A model generated the notes under the pieces. The model made no database searches, had not been told where the DNA came from, and saw nothing but the letters and a program-made list of their open reading frames with translations. From NCBI RefSeq assembly GCF_900115665.1, contig NZ_FOXH01000002.1:389670-453669 (forward strand): 64,000 bases of DNA, read 5' to 3'. Origin of the DNA: Pseudarcicella hirudinis. GTDB lineage: Bacteria > Bacteroidota > Bacteroidia > Cytophagales > Spirosomataceae. Made by a program: the position numbers and the translations under genes. How positions within the stretch are numbered: the first letter of the stretch is position 1; each line of letters begins with the position of its first letter. This document shows, piece after piece, positions 52,228-60,175 of this stretch.

Positions 52228-52477
52228 TCAGGTTCTGCGGAGGCATCTTAAGAACAGAACATTGACCTTACTATCCGGAAAACTGTTGCACGTCAAAGTG
52301 GAATTATCAGTACTGCCCGTCATTTCATACTTTAGAATAACCAATCCGGAAGAAAGGGGTTGTACATTGATAAGATGGTGCCTGGAAATTTGTAGAACGA
52401 CCTCGGGTTGGTAAATAAACAAATCTGAACAAAATTGACAAAGTAGAAAAAGTATTAGCAGAAAAGACTTTTTTCAT
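52228..52477 (-). pseudogene. Small exported protein gene with a frameshift in a six-base homopolymer at its start
   Basis: On the minus strand an ATG at 52477-52475 is followed by six A (52474-52469). In that frame translation ends after 49 codons. With five A instead, the frame reads MKKSLFLLILFLLCQFCSD and on to the stop at 52228, an 82-residue protein with a textbook signal peptide. The body (FIYQPEVVLQISRHHLINVQPL, ILKYEMTGSTDNSTLTCN) belongs to no family I recognise. The stop TGA immediately before AAAAAG rules out an upstream in-frame start. It may be a phase-variable gene, a fresh pseudogene or a sequencing error. Confidence 0.55.
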
Positions 52478-52586
52478 AACAGAAAAGGCTAATTAGCCAC
52501 CCGGATCAATAAAATTCCTGTAAAGTAAAGTATGTTTACCAATGAATTCTGTTATGCTTTTCGAGGAGTATAATCAGAGTTTTATT

Positions 52587-52624
52587 GAGGACGAGGGGGT
52601 GAGACTTTACTTGTCCTCTTTTTA
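52587..52624 (+). terminator. Terminator-like hairpin without an upstream gene
   Basis: GAGGAC (52587-52592) pairs with GTCCTC (52613-52618), 20-nt loop, followed by TTTTTAA. Confidence 0.4.
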
Positions 52625-52714
52625 ATACTATTTGCTGCTGGTTATCTGGTAGAAGTGAGGGTTTAAAGAATATGTTGAGAATACTTGGTTATAACTTTTG
52701 TGTAGATCATATAG

Positions 52715-52747
52715 AAAGCCTTTTTCCATTGGGATCAGGCTTTTTTT
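52715..52747 (+). terminator. Second terminator-like hairpin without an upstream gene
   Basis: AAAGCCT (52715-52721) pairs with AGGCTTT (52737-52743), followed by more T residues. Confidence 0.5.
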
Positions 52748-53124
52748 ATTTTATAGTAAAAACCTGTCCTTAGAGTACTGTAAAACGCCCCGTCCCCGTT
52801 TGAATCCTCTCTTGTCTTTAGGTTTGGTTTGGTTATAAGGATTGTTAAATGAATAAGTTGTCTATAACGGGACGATCTGAGGAGAACGATATTTTAAACA
52901 TAAAAGATAAAATGCACTCTTTCCCGCAGATTATCCATAATCAAAAAAAAGACTACTGATAGGATGGTGAGTTGATTCGTTCTTTTTCATTACATTTATC
53001 TGAAGATTCTGTAATCCAAACCATATACTTCGACACACACAAGACTGTGTAAAAGTCGAAAGGATTGAGTAATAAAACAGGCAAAATTCCCTGAAAACGA
53101 AAGTCTCATTATTTAATAGCGAAA

Positions 53125-53523
53125 ATGAAAAATATACAAATCCCGGATAATGCAGAAACCTTTAAAAGTGAGTTAGGTACTTATTGGTTTGATGAAACAG
53201 GAATTTTAAAGTCCTTGTCTAACAATACCAGAAGAACTCTTGAAAACACCGGCAGGAATTTTGAACTGGTCAGAAAAATTAGCGGAGGACAAAAGGTATG
53301 TCATATGGTTTATTTAGTTAACTCGCCTAAACCGGATAAGGCGACACTGAGGTATGTAGCGCAGGAACTTCCGGGAGTTTATAAAGCGATGGCGATAATA
53401 TCAAAATCAGGCTTGGGGAAGATCGTTATGAATATAATTTTCAGGTTAAATCCTCCGACAATACCAATGAAGACTTTTGCAGATGAAGATGAGGCCATAG
53501 AATGGTTGAAAGGGTATTTATGA
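53125..53523 (+). CDS. STAS/SpoIIAA-like protein (DUF7793-type)
   Basis: 132 residues. The pattern YWFDETGILKSLSNNTRRTLE, FELVRKISGGQKVCHMVYLVNS, and AQELPGVYKAMAIISKSGLGKIVMNIIF..IPMKTFADEDEAIEWLKGYL matches a small Bacteroidota family with a SpoIIAA/STAS-like alpha-beta fold (DUF7793). There is no signal peptide. Function unknown; members often occur as stand-alone stress- or signalling-associated genes. Monocistronic, ended by the 15-bp hairpin at 53615-53649. Confidence 0.7.
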   Translation: MKNIQIPDNAETFKSELGTYWFDETGILKSLSNNTRRTLENTGRNFELVRKISGGQKVCHMVYLVNSPKPDKATLRYVAQELPGVYKAMAIISKSGLGKIVMNIIFRLNPPTIPMKTFADEDEAIEWLKGYL

Positions 53524-53614
53524 TCGGGCTTGTATGAAGTTCTTTACTCCATTTATTAAGGATACATAAGCGGGATATAGATTTTATAGAAAATTGTAGA
53601 AAACTTAAAACGAG

Positions 53615-53649
53615 AAAAGCCCTTCATACGCGCTGTATGAAGGGCTTTT
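53615..53649. terminator. Bidirectional terminator (tRNA-Arg and STAS-like gene)
   Basis: A perfect 15-bp stem (arms 53615-53629 and 53635-53649) with a 5-nt loop, A-run and T-run on the outside. It ends the tRNA on the minus strand and the STAS-like gene on the plus strand. Confidence 0.92.
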
Positions 53650-53660
53650 CTGAAAAATCG

Positions 53661-53734
53661 TGGTCTCGTAGGGATTCGAACCCCAAACCTCCTGATCCGT
53701 AGTCAGGTGCTCTATCCAATTGAGCTACGAAACC
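53661..53734 (-). tRNA. tRNA-Arg (anticodon ACG)
   Basis: 74 nt on the minus strand. The acceptor stem is GGTTTCG / CGAGACC (one G-U pair), the anticodon stem CCTGA / TCAGG with loop CTACGGA (anticodon ACG, reading CGN after deamination to inosine), and the T arm contains GGTTCGAATCC. The discriminator is A and CCA is not encoded. Confidence 0.95.
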
Positions 53735-53946
53735 ATTTCCGTTGTTTCGGACTGCAAAGGTAGGAGCTTTTTTTTAAAAATAAAAACTTCTCACCAATAA
53801 AAAATCTATAATTTAAAGATGGAATCTGCCGGTTCTTCTTGTAGGCTCTGATTTTCAAAAAGTTAACAAGTGATTTTTTTTCTAAAGTCTCCATATACTT
53901 AAAAGTTACGGAGACTTGAAAGTCGTAATGGATATATTAGGAAGTA

Positions 53947-55530
53947 CTATTTTGCTTGAACAATAAATTCGAGTTGCCCGATTCCTATTGGACTTCTCGC
54001 AAAACCAATGTCCTGTCCATAAGTCATTACATACTCACCTAATTGCTGCGAAGCTCTTGTAGTCTTAATTGTAAGCTTTTGGGAGTTAGTACTACTTCCA
54101 CTAAATCCTACATTGAAAAGATCTTTTATACCTATTCCAAAATTTGCATTAATAGATGTATTTACGGTATATTCTTCTGTAATTTCGGCTCCATCGTCTT
54201 TTTCATAAAATACATATTGCATTTGATCACCATATAAAAAAGGAGACCAGTTGAATCCTTCATCAAACCAGTTGATCCATGTTCCTCTTACATCATAAGC
54301 AAAAGAATTACTTGTATTAACATCAAATTGGGTGAGAATATTATTGTCGATGAAATTTTGCTTTGTTGTTTGCCCTAAATTTGTATAACCAGCGGCTAAT
54401 GGAATAGATTTGAATGTTACTTTCTTATCAAAATCTTCACCTGGACGTACCTTTAACATCGCTATTACACATTGTAAATCCAGGTATCCTTCTAACCAAC
54501 CGTCTGAGGCATACGCTAGCGCTGCATCACTGGTAAATCGTACATACATTAATCTTTCTTTTACATTTTGATTTAGTGTTCCATCTTTCTTATAGTAGAC
54601 ACTTTTTCTAATACTTCCCCTATTTATGGAATTTAATTCAGGAATATAATTCACGAAATATTTTAAAGAATATTCAGGGGCTAATGGCCAGTAACCTGCT
54701 GCCAGCGCAATACCGAAATCAGTTGTAGGAAAAGATATATTAGAATAATCAGTAAAAGATAATCCATAAGATGGTAATACCCCATTTACGACGTTGTTAG
54801 TTTTCGCTGATTTGGTTTTACTTGAATTATTAATAAACCCTTCTCCTGAAAAATAGAATTGGAGATCTCCTTGAGCGAAATAAGGAACCCATTCTGTATT
54901 TGCATTAGTTCTACCTCCTTTGGCATTCGAAGTAATCTCAATTCGCTCATTATTTTTTACAACTAAAGTAACTTCTTCAGGTTCTTTAAATGGATCCAGT
55001 TTATACTCAATCCCCTTAGAATTGTAGGCTCTTACAAAATTAATTCCTTTTACTTCCTGTTCAGAATTTGAAACGGCTACTAACGGAATCATTTTCTCTG
55101 TATCCCAGGTCTTAGCATTAGCTTTTGAAAGATCTGGTACCAGAATGTTCAATTTTGGTAATTTAGATACTATAGAATTAAACTCTTCAGAATTATCTGC
55201 GTAATTTGATAATAACTGATGAAAGGTATGATGGTCATTATCTGCAATTTTGTTCTTAACTCCATGATATAAAACGTCATAGTCATTATCAAACATTTTG
55301 AGGGATTCTTTTTTGATGAATGCTCTTACATCTTTATTTTCTAAAGCTTTTGCTAAGATTTTAGCAAATTTTGTTCGTGCAAAATCTTGTTCGCCAATAG
55401 ATGACTCCTGAAAAGAGATAGAAGATGGAACGGCGTCTTGTATTTCATTTTTACAAGAAAAAATAAACAGAGAGAGACCTATGATTAAAGAATAATAATA
55501 ACAGGTTTGAATAATACAGAAACGTTTCAC
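53947..55530 (-). CDS. Large lipoprotein of unknown function
   Basis: 527 residues. A hydrophobic signal ends in FIFSCKN, a lipobox with Cys26, so the protein is lipid-anchored. Residues 45-150 are helical (KFAKILAKALENKDVRAFIKKESLKMF). The middle and C-terminal parts look beta-rich with aromatic strands (AQGDLQFYFSGEG, VNYIPELNSINRGSIRKSVYY). The last 100 residues (EYTVNTSINANFGIGIKDLFNVGFSGSSTNSQKLTIKTTR) resemble a pore-forming or lectin-like beta domain only in a general way. Not assignable to a family by eye. Codon use is AT-richer than the metabolic genes around it. Confidence 0.65.
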   Translation of the reverse strand: MKRFCIIQTCYYYSLIIGLSLFIFSCKNEIQDAVPSSISFQESSIGEQDFARTKFAKILAKALENKDVRAFIKKESLKMFDNDYDVLYHGVKNKIADNDHHTFHQLLSNYADNSEEFNSIVSKLPKLNILVPDLSKANAKTWDTEKMIPLVAVSNSEQEVKGINFVRAYNSKGIEYKLDPFKEPEEVTLVVKNNERIEITSNAKGGRTNANTEWVPYFAQGDLQFYFSGEGFINNSSKTKSAKTNNVVNGVLPSYGLSFTDYSNISFPTTDFGIALAAGYWPLAPEYSLKYFVNYIPELNSINRGSIRKSVYYKKDGTLNQNVKERLMYVRFTSDAALAYASDGWLEGYLDLQCVIAMLKVRPGEDFDKKVTFKSIPLAAGYTNLGQTTKQNFIDNNILTQFDVNTSNSFAYDVRGTWINWFDEGFNWSPFLYGDQMQYVFYEKDDGAEITEEYTVNTSINANFGIGIKDLFNVGFSGSSTNSQKLTIKTTRASQQLGEYVMTYGQDIGFARSPIGIGQLEFIVQAK

Positions 55531-55679
55531 TTTAAATTTGGTTTTAGTTCATTAATAGGATTATCTCATTTAGCTGAATCTTCTTAATTTAGCCAGACTA
55601 ATTTTTCACAAAGATATGTGCTGATTAAAAACAATAACTGCAGAAAAATGGGATTAAATGGTAATTGATGGGACATTTG

Positions 55680-55844
55680 TTATTTTCCAATAAATCGCTC
55701 CTTTATAATCTGATACATCTTAGGAGTAATAAGACATTTTTCTTCTAAAATAATGTCAGACTCTTTCTTAAGCCAACGTCTTAATGTTTTAGGGTGTATT
55801 CCAAATTCGTCAGCAATTTCTTTTCTGGTTTTGGCTTTACTCAT
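55680..55844 (-). CDS. 54-residue helix-turn-helix protein
   Basis: A short gene on the minus strand. The protein is basic: residues 7-26 (RKEIADEFGIHPKTLRRWLK) form a clear helix-turn-helix of the kind found in small Bacteroidota regulators and in excisionase-like proteins. A short tail ending ITPKMYQIIKERFIGK resembles that of other such short proteins. It lies 150 bp upstream of the unknown lipoprotein gene on the same strand and may regulate it. Confidence 0.6.
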   Translation of the reverse strand: MSKAKTRKEIADEFGIHPKTLRRWLKKESDIILEEKCLITPKMYQIIKERFIGK

Positions 55845-56002
55845 GATAAAAGTTATAGGATATAGGTTTGTTTAAAGATTATGGTAAGTTTGGAGCATAC
55901 AAAAAAAATGGATACGGTATAAATAGGGCAGAGTTATTCAGATGTTACTTTAATAACAAAAGGAATCAAACATTGGAAATAAGAGGATTTGATTAAACAT
56001 TT

Positions 56003-56061
56003 GCCTTAATACTCTAGAAAAGCCTGATTTAAACAATAATTCTAGACCAGAATATTAAGGC
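56003..56061. repeat. Inverted repeat downstream of the lipocalin-like gene
   Basis: GCCTTAATA (56003-56011) and TATTAAGGC (56053-56061) are perfect reverse complements with further TCTAGA copies inside. It could be the terminator of the minus-strand lipocalin-like gene, though no T-run follows. Confidence 0.4.
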
Positions 56062-56109
56062 TAAACAAAAGAATTTGGATTTCCTTTCCTTGTTATTTAC
56101 AGGATTTTA

Positions 56110-56556
56110 TTATGGTATAAGTTTTACAACCCCCGGAATGGCGGTGCCGTTATACGTAATTGTTCCGCTTAAATCAAAATTGCCTTCTACTAGCTGTGTA
56201 ATATCAAAGGTAACATTATTTAAAATCGAAATTGGGAGAGAGGATAACGTTATTTTGGTTTCGCCACTGGTAAAAACCCATTTTGCAGAGTTGAATGAAA
56301 TACCATCAGTATCAGTTCCGGTTATAGTTCCATCAGATTTGAAATTAAGAACTACTTTGGAAAAATCACGTTGATTCCCGGTTCCACCTTTTTCATAGAC
56401 TGACACACCAAAGGCTAAGGCTGTCTTTATTTGCCATGAATGTGCAGAAATTATTTCAGTTTTAGTTTTTGTAGGGGTGGGGGTTGGGTCATCTTTTTTA
56501 CAACTCATTACGAATGTTATAACAAAAAGAAAAACTAGGATAGAGTACTTTTTCAT
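56110..56556 (-). CDS. Lipocalin-like lipoprotein
   Basis: 148 residues. Lipoprotein signal with FVMSCKK (Cys19), a Thr/Pro linker (PTPTPTKTKTE), then a small beta-barrel pattern common to Bacteroidota lipocalin-like lipoproteins. These features are HSWQIKTAL, VVLNFKSDGTITGTDTDG, AKWVFTSGETKITLSS and DLSGTITYNG. These bind unknown hydrophobic ligands or act structurally. Single gene. Confidence 0.75.
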   Translation of the reverse strand: MKKYSILVFLFVITFVMSCKKDDPTPTPTKTKTEIISAHSWQIKTALAFGVSVYEKGGTGNQRDFSKVVLNFKSDGTITGTDTDGISFNSAKWVFTSGETKITLSSLPISILNNVTFDITQLVEGNFDLSGTITYNGTAIPGVVKLIP

Positions 56557-56778
56557 GGGAATATGAATTTTGAGTTTTATTTATTCAATTTTTCTGAAAT
56601 TTACGCAATTAATTACTTAACGAGAAAAATAATGTCAAAATTGAGTCTATCCAAAAGATTTGTCGAAAGAATTGGAGTGATGAACGATGAATTTTAATTT
56701 TTTCTGTATATTTACTTGCTTTTTTGGATTAAGACACGCATATTGGCTAAGAAATTAGAGAATTGTGCAGGAAGCAGC

Positions 56779-57050
56779 CCACTAAGCCTTTGTAAAATAT
56801 AATTCACCTTTTAAGGATTTGAATTAATTTTCTTTTCATTGATTGAATCTCCGCTGATTCAATTTGTATGATTTTCCAAAAGGCTTACTGGTGTGAATTT
56901 CTTAAGGTTTTGTGAAAAACCTGAGTTTCGATGTTTTCTGAAAACATTGATCTCGAAATTATGGTTAAATATATATAAGAGTAAATCATATATATTTTTA
57001 TGGGTTAGGGTTATTGAAAAGGTCGCCGGTTATATCGGTGACTTTTTTTT
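56779..57050 (+). ncRNA. Candidate structured RNA ending in a terminator
   Basis: P1: 56779-56791 pairs with 56879-56891 (12 of 13). P2 inside it: 56801-56825 (AATTCaCCTT / AAGGatttGAATT). P3 inside it: ATTGAATC / GATTCAAT (56842-56863). After P1: P4 (56905-56922) and P5 (56926-56958). Segment 56801-56807 could alternatively pair with 56893-56899, making a pseudoknot that would compete with P2. A terminator ends the unit at 57017-57050. No known RNA family is recognised; strand and expression are unproven, and such folds can occur by chance in AT-rich DNA. Confidence 0.35.
57017..57050 (+). terminator. Terminator of the candidate RNA
   Basis: GTCGCCG (57022-57028) pairs with CGGTGAC (57036-57042), extended by A-T pairs, followed by T8. 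Confidence 0.75.
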
Positions 57051-57156
57051 GTTTGATAATATTTCCTGAATTCTTTTTTAATTCTGACGCTTACTGTCTA
57101 AATTTGTGAAGCAATTATAAACAGCGAAGATTTCCAAAGATTTTTTATACATATTT

Positions 57157-57192
57157 AAAAGCTATCAGGCCACTTCGGCCGGATAGCTTTTT
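57157..57192 (+). terminator. Second terminator upstream of metZ
   Basis: AAAAGCTATC plus GGCC pairs with GGCC plus GATAGCTTTT (14 bp, one mismatch, 5-nt loop), then TT. It lies upstream of the likely metZ promoter, so it ends a preceding short transcript or insulates metZ. Confidence 0.8.
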
Positions 57193-57225
57193 GTATTTTA
57201 AGTTAGACTGAAATACTTATACAGT

Positions 57226-57233
57226 TAAATTTG
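57226..57233 (+). promoter_or_regulatory. -7 box of metZ
   Basis: TAAATTTG matches TAnnTTTG exactly, 54 bp before the start codon. No clear TTG is found at the proper distance. Confidence 0.45.
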
Positions 57234-57286
57234 GAGGCTGAATAGATGCCTGGCATATTTTTTAGTACTTATTAAATGTATTCCGA

Positions 57287-58480
57287 ATGAAAAAACAGAC
57301 CAAAGCCATTAGAATTCAGGCAGAACGTTCACAAAACCGTGAGCACTCTGTACCTTTATACCTTACCTCAAGTTTTACTTTCGAAAGTGTTGAACAAGGC
57401 CGTGCCATTTTTGCCGAGGAAGAAGAAGGAAATATCTACTCACGTTATATGAACCCTAACGTGGATGAGTTTGTAGATAAAATGTGCATGCTTGAAAATA
57501 CTGAGGACGGCCTGGCTTTTGCAAGTGGTATGGCAGCCAATTTCGCCGCTATTGCCGCTTTATTAAAGTCGGGAGATCATGTGGTTGCTTCGAAAGCGCT
57601 ATTCGGTTCAGCTATTCAGATTTTAAGCAAAATTACCCCGAAATGGGGCATTACCTGTACTTTCGTGGACGGACATGACATGGATGAGTGGGAAAAGGCT
57701 ATCCAGCCAAATACCAGATTCCTGTTTTGTGAAAGCCCTTCAAATCCGGGTTTGGATCTGATTGACCTTGAAGCCATCGCCCAGTTAAAAGCAAAGCATA
57801 ATCTTATCCTTGCTGTAGATAATTGTTTTGCAACTCCGGTGATTCAGACTCCGGCCGACTGGGGCGCAGATTTGATTATCCACTCAGCGACCAAATACAT
57901 CGACGGACAAGGAAGAGTGCTTGGGGGTGTAGTTTGCGGTCGCGAGGATTTAATCAAAGAAATCAGGTTCTTTGCCCGTCATACCGGACCATCAATGTCT
58001 CCGTTTAATGCGTGGGTTTTGTCTAAGAGTTTGGAAACTATCCACTTACGTATGGAAAAGCATTGTGATAATGCTTATAAACTTGCTCAGGCTTTAGAAG
58101 GAAATACAGCATTGATCAATGTGAAATATCCGTTTTTGTCTTCACATCCTCAATTTGAATTAGCCAAAAAACAAATGAAAATGGGTGGAGCCATTATGAC
58201 TATTGATGTAAAAGGAGGTTTTGAAGCCGTTAATGAGCTTTCAAAACACTTAAAAATTGCCTCAATTTCTCCAAATCTGGGTGATACCCGTACCATTATT
58301 ACACACCCTGCTTCCACAACCCACTCAAAACTGACCTTAGAACAAAGAGCTGAGGTGGGAATTACAGATGGTTTAGTAAGAATTGCAGTAGGACTTGAAG
58401 CGCTGGAAGACCTGATTGAAGATTTCGAACAGGCACTTGAGAAAGCTGCTGCTTTCATTAATAAAGAAGAAGTTGTGTAG
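57287..58480 (+). CDS. metZ: O-succinylhomoserine sulfhydrylase / cystathionine gamma-synthase family PLP enzyme
   Basis: 397 residues. Cys/Met-metabolism PLP-enzyme hallmarks are YSRYMNPNVDEF near 46-57, FASGMAANFAAI near 79, a VDNCFATPV block near 181, and IIHSATKYIDG near 200-210 with the PLP lysine at about 205. The LGDTRTIITHPASTTH segment near 331 and RIAVGLE near 366 complete the pattern. The form resembles MetZ (direct sulfhydrylation) more than MetC, but the two cannot be separated firmly by eye. It makes homocysteine or cystathionine in methionine synthesis. Single gene with its own promoter. Confidence 0.88.
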   Translation: MKKQTKAIRIQAERSQNREHSVPLYLTSSFTFESVEQGRAIFAEEEEGNIYSRYMNPNVDEFVDKMCMLENTEDGLAFASGMAANFAAIAALLKSGDHVVASKALFGSAIQILSKITPKWGITCTFVDGHDMDEWEKAIQPNTRFLFCESPSNPGLDLIDLEAIAQLKAKHNLILAVDNCFATPVIQTPADWGADLIIHSATKYIDGQGRVLGGVVCGREDLIKEIRFFARHTGPSMSPFNAWVLSKSLETIHLRMEKHCDNAYKLAQALEGNTALINVKYPFLSSHPQFELAKKQMKMGGAIMTIDVKGGFEAVNELSKHLKIASISPNLGDTRTIITHPASTTHSKLTLEQRAEVGITDGLVRIAVGLEALEDLIEDFEQALEKAAAFINKEEVV

Positions 58481-58515
58481 AAATACCGGATTTTCAGAAC
58501 GGTTTTTAATATTCA

Positions 58516-58553
58516 TTAGCCCTTTTCGATGAGAGAAGGGCTAAGTTTTTTTA
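58516..58553 (+). terminator. Terminator after metZ
   Basis: TTAGCCCTT (58516-58524) pairs with AAGGGCTAA (58536-58544), followed by G and T7. Confidence 0.88.
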
Positions 58554-58654
58554 CCTAAAAACTATCATAATTTGGTTGAATGGATTCTGGTTTGTTATTT
58601 TGCCAAGGGTCTGAAAAGCCCGGTTTTATTGAAATCGACTAAATTTTCTCAAAT

Positions 58655-59746
58655 ATGTTTATTGCCCTGATTGTTTGTCTCGGATTAATTTTAACTAACG
58701 TGGTGGTTGGAGTATATTCTGAGAGAAAGATTTCAGCATTTATGCAGGACCGGTTAGGGCCAATGGAAGTCGGGAAATATGGACTGCTTCAGATTTTTGC
58801 CGATTTATTGAAATTGCTGCAAAAAGAGGATATTGTTCCCAAACTTGCTGACAGAAAATTATTTCTGATTGCTCCCTGTATCATTTTTATTGCCATTTTT
58901 GCCGGATTTGCAGTAATTCCTCTAAGCTCCGGAGAATACCTTCAGGGTTCAAAAGCTGAAATCGGAGTGTTTTACTTATTGGCAATAGTTTCTGTAGATA
59001 TTATCGGACTGCTCATGGCGGGCTGGTCTTCCAATAACAAATATTCACTATTCGGAGCGATGCGTGCTGTGGCACAGATTGTTTCTTATGAAATCCCTCT
59101 GGGATTATCCGTTTTATGCGTTGTAATGATCTCACAATCCCTGAATTTACAGGAAATAAGTACCCAGCAGGGGATTTTTTCCTCTGAAGGAAATTATTTG
59201 TTTGGCATAAAAAGCCTTGGGATTGACGTAAGTGCTGTAGGAGGAATTTTTACATGGAATGTGTTCCGGATGCCTTTCTTCTTCTTCCTGTATATTATCT
59301 TTTTTATCGCTTCTCTGGCCGAATGCAATCGTGCTCCGTTTGATATTCCTGAAGCTGAATCTGAACTGGTAGGAGGGTTTCATACAGAATATTCCGGTTT
59401 GCGCTGGGCGTTGATCTTCTTATCTGAATATGGAATGATGCTTTTGGTAAGTTTTTTAGGCGTGATTCTTTTCTGGGGCTCATGGTATTCTCCTTTTCCG
59501 AATATTGGCTCGGTCAGACTGGCCGACTGGACTAACGGTGAACCAAATACAATAGCCGGAACACTTGCCGGGTTTTTCTGGCTGATTGCAAAAGCATATT
59601 TGTGTGTCTTCCTTCAGATGTGGGTGAGATGGACTTTTCCCCGCTTGCGTGTTGACCAATTGATGTATCTTACCTGGAAAGTGCTTACGCCTGCTTCCAT
59701 TCTTTTTGTAGTTTTGTCAGGTATCTGGCGAATGCTCATGAATTAG
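58655..59746 (+). CDS. nuoH: NADH-quinone oxidoreductase subunit H
   Basis: 363 residues with about eight membrane helices. Family motifs are YSERKISAFMQDRLGPMEVGKYGLLQIFADLLKLLQKE near 21-59, MRAVAQIVSYEIPLGL near 138, AECNRAPFDIPEAESELVGGFHTEYSGLRWALIFLSEY near 225-262, and WVRWTFPRLRVDQLMYLTWK near 330. It is the quinone-chamber subunit of complex I. It stands alone here, with no other nuo gene in the window, and is flanked by metZ and a TonB receptor gene. Confidence 0.96.
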   Translation: MFIALIVCLGLILTNVVVGVYSERKISAFMQDRLGPMEVGKYGLLQIFADLLKLLQKEDIVPKLADRKLFLIAPCIIFIAIFAGFAVIPLSSGEYLQGSKAEIGVFYLLAIVSVDIIGLLMAGWSSNNKYSLFGAMRAVAQIVSYEIPLGLSVLCVVMISQSLNLQEISTQQGIFSSEGNYLFGIKSLGIDVSAVGGIFTWNVFRMPFFFFLYIIFFIASLAECNRAPFDIPEAESELVGGFHTEYSGLRWALIFLSEYGMMLLVSFLGVILFWGSWYSPFPNIGSVRLADWTNGEPNTIAGTLAGFFWLIAKAYLCVFLQMWVRWTFPRLRVDQLMYLTWKVLTPASILFVVLSGIWRMLMN

Positions 59747-60175
59747 TGGTCAGGACCTTTTCCGAATCTTCCATATATTCTTTAAAATCAAACTGAAACA
59801 CTGATTTAAGGAGTCAGTTCTGATGATTTTCCCATCTACAATAGTAGGCATTTGGCATATTAATATTGCTATTTTGTCTTAGGATATTGCTGTTTTTGCC
59901 AATTAAGCCCCGCTTTAACCTAAACATTTCTATTTTTTACGTAACTTGCTGTTACATAGAACTCCTGGTAAAAGTCAAGAAAAACACTGAAAAAGTAAAT
60001 TGAAAATCAATGAGAATGAACTCATTGATAGAATTTGCCTTGTATTTGTAGACCTACTGTACAGGTTGTTGAATGGAATCTACATAGGCATATTCACTGC
60101 ACCTTTCTCTTGAATATAATTTACAATATTTCCTGTGAAACAAGTACCTGACACTATTTAACTCACATCAAAAAA
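59747..60175. other. 429-bp gene-free region between nuoH and the TonB receptor
   Basis: AT-rich, with an imperfect direct repeat (ATATTGCTaTTTT / ATATTGCTgTTTT near 59864 and 59884). I see no terminator with a convincing T-run, no RNA and no ORF. Confidence 0.4.

Larger units (their letters stand above)
52478..53124. other. 647-bp gene-free region with terminator-like hairpins
   Basis: No protein frame of useful length. Hairpins with T-runs lie at 52587-52624 and 52715-52747, and another hairpin at 53029-53060 (TTCGACaCAC...GTGTaaaaGTCGAA). No promoter match is strong. The two plus-strand terminators without an upstream gene could end small RNAs. Confidence 0.4.
56557..57286. other. 730-bp gene-free region upstream of metZ with RNA-like structure
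   Basis: It contains no protein frame of note. 56779-56960 is dense in paired segments (described as a candidate ncRNA), terminators occur at 57017-57050 and 57157-57192, and TAAATTTG -7-like boxes at 57099-57106 and 57226-57233. The second of these lies 54 bp upstream of metZ and is the likely metZ promoter. Confidence 0.5.

Noticed and set aside
56761-56800. GGAAGCAGCCC resembles the 3' strand of the SRP RNA apical loop
   Set aside because: The 5' partner strand (GGUCAGG) and the GGAA-type tetraloop are missing, so a signal-recognition-particle RNA cannot be supported; the sequence is instead part of the unassigned folded region.
57051-57286. A SAM-responsive riboswitch upstream of metZ
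   Set aside because: None of the conserved SAM-I or SAM-II core segments is visible, and the terminator lies upstream of the likely promoter rather than in the leader.
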